Source: Hahella sp050299855 (lineage in GTDB: Bacteria; Pseudomonadota; Gammaproteobacteria; Pseudomonadales; Oleiphilaceae). From it: 64,000 nt of DNA. Below are positions 33,665-41,502 of the stretch, in pieces. The stretch spans positions 62,001 through 126,000 of the forward strand of contig JBNKWQ010000005.1 in NCBI GenBank assembly GCA_050299855.1. The letters are read 5' to 3'. A program made the translations under genes and the position numbers. The notes under the pieces are model-generated. The model saw only the letters and a list, made by a program, of their open reading frames with translations, was not told where the DNA came from and searched no databases. Position 1 is the first letter of the stretch; every line of letters begins with the position of its first letter.

Positions 33665-34943
33665 GAGTGCTCTCCTTGGATTGAAGGCTGGATGGCATAT
33701 TGGCTTGTAGCTCAGTTTGTCGGTCCAATTCCCGCTGCAGGAAGTCAGTCCATTCAGGCTGCGGGAAGGCGCGGGCAACATTGAAGATATCTTTGTCTCC
33801 ACGACCACTGAGATTGATAACCAGATGTTGGTTCGGGCTCATCGCGGCGGCATGGCGGAAGCCTCCTGCCAGGGCATGAGAAGATTCCAGTGCAGGAATT
33901 ATGCCCTCAGTTCGCATCAGCAATTTAAAGGCGTCCATCACCTCACTGTCAGTAGCGGCATCGGAAGTAAGTCGTCCACTTTGGCTGAGATGGGCAATAA
34001 TGGGAGATACGCCCACGTAGTCCAGCCCGGCGGCAATACTGTGAGTATGACCCAACTGACCGTCCGCATTTTGCAGGAACAATGTCTTGAAACCCTGGGC
34101 AATACCGGTTTCGGCGGTATTGGCCTGTAGTCTTACCGAGTGTTCTCCTTCGCCCCGGCCTCTGCCGCCGGCTTCCACCCCAATCAGCTGTACCTTTGTA
34201 CGGTCCAGGAAGGGTGAGAATACTCCCATGGCGTTACTGCCGCCGCCGACACAGGCCACGATAGCATCCGGGTCCCTGCCTATTGCCTGTTGTGCCTGAT
34301 CAATCAATTCAATACCGATCACGCTTTGGAAATAGGTTACCAGTTCGGGAAAGGGCGCCGGTCCACAGGCTGTACCGAGCACGTAATGGGTGTTTTCGCA
34401 GCTGGCGGCCCAGTCACGCAGTGCCTCGTCCATGGCTTCCTTCAGTGTACGTGCACCGGTGGTGACGGGCACAACTTCGGCGCCCAGCTGCCGCATCCAG
34501 AAGACGTTGCTGTATTGACGGTCTATGTCATCCGCCCCCATGTAGATGGTGGCATCCAGGCCTAAACGTGCCGCCATGATGGCAGTCGCCAGTCCATGTT
34601 GTCCGGCTCCGGTTTCAGCAATCACCCGCTTTTTGCCCATACGCTGCACCAATAAACCCTGGCCCAGCACATTGTTGACCTTATGGGCGCCGGAATGGTT
34701 CAGGTCTTCTCGCTTCAGCCAGACCTGCGCGCCTCCCAAATGCTCTGTCAGGCGATGGCATGGTGTCAGTGGCGTCGGCCGTCCGCTGAACTGCTGGGTC
34801 AGGGTCAGGTATTCCTGCCAGAAGTCTGTATCATCACGCAGTGCCAGGAACATGGTTTCGAGTTCCAACAAGGCGGGTAAAAGAATTTCCGGAACGTAAC
34901 GTCCTCCGAATGCGCCAAAAAAGCCGTTCTGACTGCGGATCAT
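33657..34943 (-). CDS. trpB: Tryptophan synthase beta chain
   Basis: 428 residues from ATG 34943 (ATG 34958 also in frame); about 30 longer than E. coli TrpB, with the excess at the C terminus. PLP Lys in SGAHKVNNVLGQG, the catalytic Glu in AETGAGQHGLATA, the phosphate loop GGGSNAMG and GIIPALESSHALAG are all intact. It condenses indole with serine. The gene sits with a divergent TrpA and no trpC/trpF, behind a palindromic operator shared with a TetR regulator. Confidence 0.9.
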   Translation of the reverse strand: MIRSQNGFFGAFGGRYVPEILLPALLELETMFLALRDDTDFWQEYLTLTQQFSGRPTPLTPCHRLTEHLGGAQVWLKREDLNHSGAHKVNNVLGQGLLVQRMGKKRVIAETGAGQHGLATAIMAARLGLDATIYMGADDIDRQYSNVFWMRQLGAEVVPVTTGARTLKEAMDEALRDWAASCENTHYVLGTACGPAPFPELVTYFQSVIGIELIDQAQQAIGRDPDAIVACVGGGSNAMGVFSPFLDRTKVQLIGVEAGGRGRGEGEHSVRLQANTAETGIAQGFKTLFLQNADGQLGHTHSIAAGLDYVGVSPIIAHLSQSGRLTSDAATDSEVMDAFKLLMRTEGIIPALESSHALAGGFRHAAAMSPNQHLVINLSGRGDKDIFNVARAFPQPEWTDFLQRELDRQTELQANMPSSLQSKESTHV

Positions 34944-34992
34944 GGTACTTGCCCCCATTCTGGTGGATAATGCAGAAATTGTTTCTATCTAA

Positions 34993-35007
34993 ACTAAACG
35001 GTTTAGT
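34993..35007. promoter_or_regulatory. Palindromic operator between trpB and the TetR gene
   Basis: ACTAAAC-G-GTTTAGT is a perfect 7-1-7 inverted repeat placed 50 bp upstream of trpB and 24 bp upstream of the regulator ATG. Its size and position are typical of a TetR-family operator controlling both divergent genes. Confidence 0.7.
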
Positions 35008-35030
35008 AAAAATATAGTGAATTGATAAAA

Positions 35031-35504
35031 ATGGCAAGAGCTTCGAAAAAAGATTTTATTGTAGAAACCGCTACCCAGGTATTTTTGGAAAACGGTTTTA
35101 AAGGGACTTCCATAGATATGGTGGTGACTGCCTGCCAGGTGTCCAAACCCACGGTCTATAACCATTTTCCCGATAAGAAGGAACTCATTGGCGCGGTCAT
35201 GAATCGCTGGCTGGAACTACATCGACCCGAAGAAACCGTTGCCAGCCTGGTGGTTACGCTGGATTCGGTTCCGGCGCTGGAAGGTTATCTGTGCGACCAT
35301 TGGTGGTCAGCGGCGAATATGCCGATGTACCGGCTGGTGATCGGAGAAGGCTGGCGTTTTGACGGGGCTGCGGAAAGATTCTGGCAGGAGTTTGATGGAA
35401 GCTGGAGAAACCTCGCCCTGAGTTTACACCAGCAAATAACGTCAGAATCCGGCCAGGATTTCTCGGCCTGGATCAGTCATCAGCTATGGAGTCGCTTACG
35501 CTAG
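35031..35504 (+). CDS. TetR/AcrR-family transcriptional repressor
   Basis: 157 residues from ATG 35031 (a TTG at 35022 is in frame). The N-terminal helix-turn-helix is clear: TATQVFLENGFKGTSIDMVVTACQVSKPTVYNHFPDKKEL. The ligand domain is short for the family (about 190-200 is usual). It is divergent from trpBA with a shared palindromic operator, so it probably represses trpBA and itself. The ligand is unknown. Confidence 0.86.
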   Translation: MARASKKDFIVETATQVFLENGFKGTSIDMVVTACQVSKPTVYNHFPDKKELIGAVMNRWLELHRPEETVASLVVTLDSVPALEGYLCDHWWSAANMPMYRLVIGEGWRFDGAAERFWQEFDGSWRNLALSLHQQITSESGQDFSAWISHQLWSRLR

Positions 35505-35527
35505 GGTCTGATTTTGTAGCAAGTCAT

Positions 35528-36064
35528 TCAGAAACGTTTCGGCATGGCAAAGCGCACCCGCAATTTGCCACGGTTCACTTCCACATTGCGAACCACTGAT
35601 CGTACCAGCCGATGGCGCAGGCTATTACTGCGGAATTTAAATAACGGCATGCTGGTGACAAAACGGGTCAGCACACTGCGCACCAGTGCCCGCACCGGCG
35701 TCAGGTAGCGGCGGGGAATGGAAAGTAGGCTGAAATCACAGATTTCCGGATTATCCAAGTAGAATGCGCCTTCCTCAGCAACATATATCAGGGTGCCGGC
35801 CAGTTCCAGATGGCCGTCAGCCTTAATTTGCCCTGGCAGACGCACCTCCAGGCGGGTCTTCAGGTGAATTCGGTTGGCAGATTCTTCCAGGTGAACCTTA
35901 GGGTCTGAGAGTTGGATATAGATACCCAGCTTGCGGGTTTCCAAAGGGAAAAATTTACCCAGGTGCATTTCCAGGGCGCGGTCGGACAGCGCCAGCTTGT
36001 AGGTCAGGGCCCGAACGATATGGCGGGTGATCAGGTGAGGTGAAAAGGTGCCCGGGGACTGCAT
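35528..36064 (-). CDS. DUF1439-like protein without lipobox
   Basis: 178 residues from ATG 36064, preceded by AGAAGGAA. The first residues lack a signal peptide. Alternating beta strands and the C-terminal LTRFVTSMPLFKFRSNSLRHRLVRSVVRNVEVNRGKLRVRF resemble the DUF1439 (YceB-like) layout seen in the divergent neighbour (LLETMPVYRLDE...MDLKVAPGRLVF). The two appear to be relatives with different localisation. Function unknown. Confidence 0.6.
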   Translation of the reverse strand: MQSPGTFSPHLITRHIVRALTYKLALSDRALEMHLGKFFPLETRKLGIYIQLSDPKVHLEESANRIHLKTRLEVRLPGQIKADGHLELAGTLIYVAEEGAFYLDNPEICDFSLLSIPRRYLTPVRALVRSVLTRFVTSMPLFKFRSNSLRHRLVRSVVRNVEVNRGKLRVRFAMPKRF

Positions 36065-36308
36065 AGTTCCTTCTTGTATTCGCTCGTTGCTAAAACACTC
36101 AACTGGGTGTGTGCAGACTAAAGAGTGAAGATAAGGTTGTCCAGCATCCGGGCCGCGTAGGTATAAGGGTGTACGTTGCCATTGTGTCATTCGGCAATCT
36201 GCCACCGGACTGCTATAGTGCGCAGCAATGGCCCTGTTAGAACGATCTGCGGGCCTGAACCATCGATTGAAAACGTCACCTCAACTATTCGCCCGGAAGG
36301 TATGGACA

Positions 36309-36860
36309 ATGAAAGCATTTCTCATGACAACGTTGCTGGCACTGTTATTGTCGGCTTGTGCTGCCTTGTCACCTTTAAGTATCAGTGAGTCGTCACTGGA
36401 GGGCTATCTGCAGAAACAAGTGGTGCGATTCGACCAGGAGCAGTTACAGGCAGGTTCACCACTAAGTGTCAGTCTCAAGGATGTCGATGTTACTCTCGGG
36501 CCTGATGGCCGTGAAGTGGTGATGTTGAGTGTCAATGGTCAAGTCGCGGTGAACGCCTTGTTAACCAAAATTCCGGTGGATGTGTTCCTGAAGGTGGAAG
36601 GCTCCCCAGTCTATAAAAGCGATGAAAAAGCCATTTATATCCGCCGCCTGAATCTACTCGACAGCCGGGTTGAATCCACCCTGTTCAAAGGGGATTTCAA
36701 GCCGCTGACGGATAACCTTATGCGTGCATTGGCACAATTGCTGGAAACCATGCCCGTCTATCGCCTGGATGAACAGAACATGGCCGGCCAGTTAATGAGT
36801 CTGACGAATATGGATTTGAAGGTGGCTCCCGGCAGGCTGGTCTTCGTACCGTCCAGCTGA
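36309..36860 (+). CDS. DUF1439 (YceB-like) lipoprotein
   Basis: 183 residues from ATG 36309. A lipoprotein signal (TTLLALLLSAC, lipobox LSAC) is followed by a DUF1439 domain starting SISESSLEGYLQKQVVRFDQEQ and ending MDLKVAPGRLVFVPSS. YceB-type proteins have a lipid-binding-like fold and unknown role. Divergent from a second, signal-less DUF1439-like gene. Confidence 0.72.
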   Translation: MKAFLMTTLLALLLSACAALSPLSISESSLEGYLQKQVVRFDQEQLQAGSPLSVSLKDVDVTLGPDGREVVMLSVNGQVAVNALLTKIPVDVFLKVEGSPVYKSDEKAIYIRRLNLLDSRVESTLFKGDFKPLTDNLMRALAQLLETMPVYRLDEQNMAGQLMSLTNMDLKVAPGRLVFVPSS

Positions 36861-36916
36861 ACATACTGACGACCTGACTTAGGACCGCTGAGGTAATTGC
36901 TACCCTGATACTGGAA

Positions 36917-37867
36917 TTAATTGGAGGCGCGCATTTCCTTGGCTTTGATAACGTGCACGACCACTTTGTTTCGGCCGGTTTCCTTGGCCTGGTACAGGGC
37001 CTCATCGGCTTTTTCAAAAAGTTGCTCGTAGGGGGTGTCGCAGGGGGCTTTGGTCAGTCCGATGGATACAGTCATGGTGATTTCCTGGCCGTCATATTCC
37101 ACTGGATGACTTTCGACAATATGACGGATGCGTTCGGCAATCTGTTCCGACAGTTCCGCATCTGCCTGGCCGAGAAAGATGGCGAACTCCTCTCCACCGA
37201 TACGGCCGAATATATCGTACTCCCGTAACGTCTCCCGGATCAGACTGGCCATGTGTACAAGGGCGGCATCACCGGCTGGATGCCCGTGTTCGTCATTCAG
37301 GTTCTTGAAATGATCAATATCAATTACCAGTAGGGCCGCCTGTGCCCCTGAGCGCCAGCAACGATTCAATTCTGCTTCAGCTGAGCTGACAAAGCAACGA
37401 CGGTTTGCAATGCCGGTCAATTCATCCGTGAGAGCTAACTGTCGCAGGCGCTGGTTGGTCTGCTGAATTCTCTCTTCCAGGCGTTTTTGTTCAGTAATGT
37501 TCTTCGCATGAACCAGCATTTCCTCTTTTGTATTCATCTGCTCTGAGAACAGAAACCAGCGGCCATCGGTCAGGTTGACCTCATAGATGCGGAACTCCTT
37601 GGAACGACGAACGCTCTGGGCATATTGCAGCCAGCCGTCAAGATCATCCGCATCAATACGTAAACCTTGCTGCTGGTCATAGGATTGTTTCGCCAGATCA
37701 GCAAAGGTTTTGCCTACCAGATCCTTGCAAGTGGATTTGAAAATCTCCGCGAAGGAGTTATTGCAATACACTATGGTGTCTTCGGGATTAAAAACGGCGT
37801 AGGCGTCGAGGCTATTGTCGACAAAGTCAAACAGTTTGCGTTGTATTCCTTTATCTTTGGCGAACAT
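36917..37867 (-). CDS. Diguanylate cyclase, PAS-GGDEF
   Basis: 316 residues, cytoplasmic. An N-terminal PAS domain (about 10-130: DNSLDAYAVFNPEDTIVYCNNSFAEIFK) is linked by a helix to a GGDEF domain (about 145-310). The active site is RIGGEEFAIFL and the product-inhibition site RxxD (REYD) is intact just before it, so it should make c-di-GMP with feedback control. Confidence 0.9.
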   Translation of the reverse strand: MFAKDKGIQRKLFDFVDNSLDAYAVFNPEDTIVYCNNSFAEIFKSTCKDLVGKTFADLAKQSYDQQQGLRIDADDLDGWLQYAQSVRRSKEFRIYEVNLTDGRWFLFSEQMNTKEEMLVHAKNITEQKRLEERIQQTNQRLRQLALTDELTGIANRRCFVSSAEAELNRCWRSGAQAALLVIDIDHFKNLNDEHGHPAGDAALVHMASLIRETLREYDIFGRIGGEEFAIFLGQADAELSEQIAERIRHIVESHPVEYDGQEITMTVSIGLTKAPCDTPYEQLFEKADEALYQAKETGRNKVVVHVIKAKEMRASN

Positions 37868-38115
37868 GTGGGGCTCCCAATAGGTTCTTTCTCAAACTTT
37901 TGATCATTTTTTATCAGCAGTAGTGCCCTGATGACCGTCGTTTCTGGCTTGGCCGATATACTCTAAAAAGCATAGTCCTTTTTTTTTAATTATTGAATCA
38001 GCAACGTGCAACTTACTTGTCCATGGTCATCATTTTGGCGGGAGTCGGGTATGAAGTGAGACCCTAGGTAGCCGAACACACTGAAGTTAGCCTTCGGTAG
38101 GCATATAATAGCGGC

Positions 38116-38511
38116 ATGAACAAGATTCGCGTTTATTATGATGCCTCCTGTGCCGGTTGCCGCCGCGACCGTCGCTGGTACGACGGTCTGGCAGGAAAGG
38201 ATGCAGTACTCTGGTGCGATATTACCGGAGAGGATGAGGTGTTGCTGGAAAAAGGTATTGACCCGGCCGAAGCACTGCTGAAACTGCATATCGAGCATCC
38301 TGATGGGCGTGTAGAGAAGGACGTGGAAAGCTATATCGTCCTACTGGGACAGATTCGCTGGTTGCGTCCGCTGGCTTGGCTGATCTCTCTGCCCTGGATC
38401 AGGGAGCCGCTACGCCGGGCCTATCGCCGCTCGGTGACCAAACGATTGCAGGCCAGTGGACAACTCCCAGGATGTGAGTCCTGCGGGAAGTCCGGTAAGC
38501 GAGTGGTTTGA
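38116..38511 (+). CDS. DCC-family thiol-disulfide oxidoreductase-like protein (DUF393)
   Basis: 131 residues. The DCC signature YDASCAGCRRD lies at residues 8-18, within a thioredoxin-like arrangement. Two further cysteines are in the tail (GCESCGKSGK), an unusual second CxxC pair that may bind metal or exchange disulfides. Substrate unknown. Confidence 0.78.
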   Translation: MNKIRVYYDASCAGCRRDRRWYDGLAGKDAVLWCDITGEDEVLLEKGIDPAEALLKLHIEHPDGRVEKDVESYIVLLGQIRWLRPLAWLISLPWIREPLRRAYRRSVTKRLQASGQLPGCESCGKSGKRVV

Positions 38512-38520
38512 TGAGTCAGA

Positions 38521-40569
38521 TCAGATTTTGAAACGGTGCACCAGGGTGCTCAATTGCCGGCTCAGAGTGTTCATTTCTTCGCTGTAACCGGCACTACGCT
38601 GAGCTTCCTGGTCGGTATCTCGGCTGATCTCTTCCACCACCTGAATACGCTGGTTCACGCTGCCTGCCAGTGCCATCTGTTCCTGGGTGGCAGTGGTAAT
38701 CTCGTTACTCATATTGCGCAGGTTGTTAATGGCAGACACCATTTCATCCAGATGGGTGCCGGTAGCGCGGGCCTCATCCACGGTCTCGTTGCCCTTGATC
38801 TGGCTCTTATGCATGAAGTTGGTGGCATTCTTGGAGCCTTGCTGCAAACGTTCAATCATCGATTGTATGTCAGAGGTACTTTCCTGAGTGCGGGATGCCA
38901 GTGATCTGACCTCATCTGCAACTACTGCGAAGCCACGGCCTTGTTCACCGGCTCTGGCGGCTTCAATGGCCGCGTTGAGTGCCAGGAGATTGGTTTGCTC
39001 GGCGATGGAGTTAATGACACTGACAACCGAGTCGATGCTCTCAATCTCGGCGCCAAGGTTATTGATAATATCCGCACCCTGGCTGATATCCTCCGCCAAT
39101 GCCTCAATGGCACTGATAGAATCCGCCACCAGGGATTTGGTCTGTTCACCGATGTTGGCGGTTTTCTGGGCCAACTGAATGGCTTCCTCTGATGACTGGG
39201 CCACCGTATCCACTGATTGGGACAGGTTCGACATGTCCTCCATCAGGTGACCGGCTTCCTTACGCTGACTATCACTGTGACTGGTGGTGTTGTGGGCGCA
39301 GGTGTTAAGTTCGTTACAGTTGTTCAGCATATTTTCGCTGGCATCGCGGATATGGGTGATAACTTCCTGAATGCGGCTGATAAAGGTATTGAAATGTCCG
39401 GCCAGCACGCCGATTTCACCACGGCTGCTGAGGTTAATGCGCTGGGACAGGTCGCCTTCACCTTCAGCGATATCCAGCACTCGTTTGGTAATTTCGCGAA
39501 TGGGCTTGATCACGACATTGAGCAGGATAATGGCCACCAACACAAAGGCCACCGCCGCCAGAATAACTCCGGCAGAAATAGCACTGGTTACCTGGGAAAC
39601 CACCGTATTGGTCGAGGCTTCTGAATCCTCCATGGCTGTTAGCGTTACTTCTTTGATGCGGCTGATGGTGGCATCCATCTGATTGATCACCGCCTCGATT
39701 TCAGGAATCAGCGCCAGAGCCTGGTCCCGTGTTTTTAACTGTTCCTGTCGGGATTCGAAGATCTTGACTTCATTGATCGCCTTGTTGATCCAGGCTTCGT
39801 ATTTTTTTCTGATGTCGGCAATATCAGCCAGCGTCTGCTCATCGTCGACCATATGGCTGAGGGTTTCGAGAGTGGCAATGCCTTCATTGTTCAGATCGTC
39901 GAATTCTACCCGTAATTTCTTCAGGGTATCCTGATTGCGTTCGGACATGTATTTGGTCAGCACAATCTGCAGTGAGAGGATACTTTTGTTCAGGTTTTGG
40001 GCTTCGATGACTACCGGGTAGTCACTGGCGAACATATTGATCAGCGAGATCAACTCGTCGAGTTGCTTGAATACGCCGTCACCGCCTTTTTTGAAATCCT
40101 GGCTGAAGTCGATGTTCTGGGCATCCAGCTGCAGTGCCTTGATCTGGTACTGCACAACATCCTGAATCTGGCGGTCAAGGGTGGTTCGGCTGGAAAGCAG
40201 TTTATTAACGTCAGTGCTGGTCTGGGGTAATACCTCTGCCAGGGATTTGGCCTGTTTGATGAAGTTAGGTGTCAGCTTCTTGATGGTTTCGTGTTTTTGT
40301 TGAATTTGTTCGATATCACTGACGGACAGGATTTCGTTCACGCCCTTGGTGGTAATCAGATAATTGACGTTGAGCTCGTCCGACAGGTCGTCTGCTTTAC
40401 TGACATTTTCAATCAAGTGAACAAAACGCTCTTCGATATGGCCCAGTCCATTCCAGGTGAATGCAAAAATACCGAATATGATAATTGCCGTCAGGACTAG
40501 TAACGCCACCACGCGGAAGCTGATACTGTTAAACCTGACGGGCAATGACGCAGGGATGATACTAGCCAC
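38521..40569 (-). CDS. Methyl-accepting chemotaxis protein
   Basis: 682 residues from a GTG. Membrane helices at about 20-42 and 330-352 bracket a long helical periplasmic sensor. A HAMP domain and the cytoplasmic signalling domain follow, with the conserved hairpin tip SIAEQTNLLALNAAIEAARAGEQGRGFAVVADEVR near 545. It controls CheA at the chemoreceptor array; the ligand is unknown. No other che gene is nearby. Confidence 0.93.
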   Translation of the reverse strand: MASIIPASLPVRFNSISFRVVALLVLTAIIIFGIFAFTWNGLGHIEERFVHLIENVSKADDLSDELNVNYLITTKGVNEILSVSDIEQIQQKHETIKKLTPNFIKQAKSLAEVLPQTSTDVNKLLSSRTTLDRQIQDVVQYQIKALQLDAQNIDFSQDFKKGGDGVFKQLDELISLINMFASDYPVVIEAQNLNKSILSLQIVLTKYMSERNQDTLKKLRVEFDDLNNEGIATLETLSHMVDDEQTLADIADIRKKYEAWINKAINEVKIFESRQEQLKTRDQALALIPEIEAVINQMDATISRIKEVTLTAMEDSEASTNTVVSQVTSAISAGVILAAVAFVLVAIILLNVVIKPIREITKRVLDIAEGEGDLSQRINLSSRGEIGVLAGHFNTFISRIQEVITHIRDASENMLNNCNELNTCAHNTTSHSDSQRKEAGHLMEDMSNLSQSVDTVAQSSEEAIQLAQKTANIGEQTKSLVADSISAIEALAEDISQGADIINNLGAEIESIDSVVSVINSIAEQTNLLALNAAIEAARAGEQGRGFAVVADEVRSLASRTQESTSDIQSMIERLQQGSKNATNFMHKSQIKGNETVDEARATGTHLDEMVSAINNLRNMSNEITTATQEQMALAGSVNQRIQVVEEISRDTDQEAQRSAGYSEEMNTLSRQLSTLVHRFKI

Positions 40570-40621
40570 TGTCGACCTCTACCGTTCTAATTATCTTTTT
40601 ATTTCAGCATAGATCGCATTA

Positions 40622-41500
40622 TTGGAATTAACCACTTTACAGCTACCGGGAGAACTGACTCTGAGGCCTTCTGACACAAGATTTTCACACCAAATCGCCG
40701 GCATAGCGCTGCTTGTTTATGCCTGTATGATTTTTGTTTCCGGTTGTACAGAAGATAACCAACCCTTGCGATTGGAACTTACCAGCGAGGAACTGCAATG
40801 GGTTGGTCAGCAAATCTACCAAAATGAGTGCAGCGGCAAACGTCAGTGTCTGGTGACCTGGAACCAGGGTGAAGACTTTCCTTCACTCGGTATAGGACAT
40901 TTCATCTGGTACCCGGAAAATACGGAGGCTCCCTTTATAGAAAGCTTTCCCTTCCTGATATCATATCTGCGCCAATCCGAGGTGACTCTGCCGGCCTGGC
41001 TGGAAAAGTTAAGCCCGCTCGCAGCGCCATGGCCGGACCGTGAGGTTTTTTTACAGGTGTCGGATCTGGCCCAGGCTGAATCACTCAGAACCCTGTTAGA
41101 ACAAACCAAGGGATTGCAGGCGGCATTTATGTTACAGCGGGCGCAGGTGTCGTTCAGGGGGATTCTGGAGGCCTGCGCGGAAGACCGGCGTCCGGAGATA
41201 AGAAAGCATTTAGCGACTTTGTTACAGACCCGTGGCGGTGCCTATGCCCTGATCGATTATGTAAACTTCAAAGGCGAGGGTCTATCGCCGCATGAGCAAT
41301 ATCAGGGACAGGGCTGGGGCCTGCGCCAGGTGCTGGAAATGATGGATACCCGCGATGGAAAAACTGTGTTGGATGCCTATCGGCGAGCGGCCATCCTGGT
41401 CTTGACCCGCCGAGCCGGTCTGGCGCCCCGTGCGATTGAGAGGGATAAGTGGTTGCCAGGCTGGATCAAGCGAGTCGAGACCTACCGGGAACCGCAATAG
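40622..41500 (+). CDS. Lysozyme-like lipoprotein, uncharacterised
   Basis: Up to 292 residues. A hydrophobic helix ends in a possible lipobox (FVSGC, about residue 42), then comes IYQNECSGKRQCLVTWNQGEDFPSLGIGHFIW. The Glu followed by S/TxGIGHF recalls the E-...-GxGH arrangement of lysozyme-type folds. The start is uncertain: TTG 40622 lacks a ribosome site, and the only ATG (40727) would cut the signal helix. It converges on the hybrid kinase gene with only two bases between stops. Confidence 0.62.
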   Translation: MELTTLQLPGELTLRPSDTRFSHQIAGIALLVYACMIFVSGCTEDNQPLRLELTSEELQWVGQQIYQNECSGKRQCLVTWNQGEDFPSLGIGHFIWYPENTEAPFIESFPFLISYLRQSEVTLPAWLEKLSPLAAPWPDREVFLQVSDLAQAESLRTLLEQTKGLQAAFMLQRAQVSFRGILEACAEDRRPEIRKHLATLLQTRGGAYALIDYVNFKGEGLSPHEQYQGQGWGLRQVLEMMDTRDGKTVLDAYRRAAILVLTRRAGLAPRAIERDKWLPGWIKRVETYREPQ

Positions 41501-41502
41501 GT

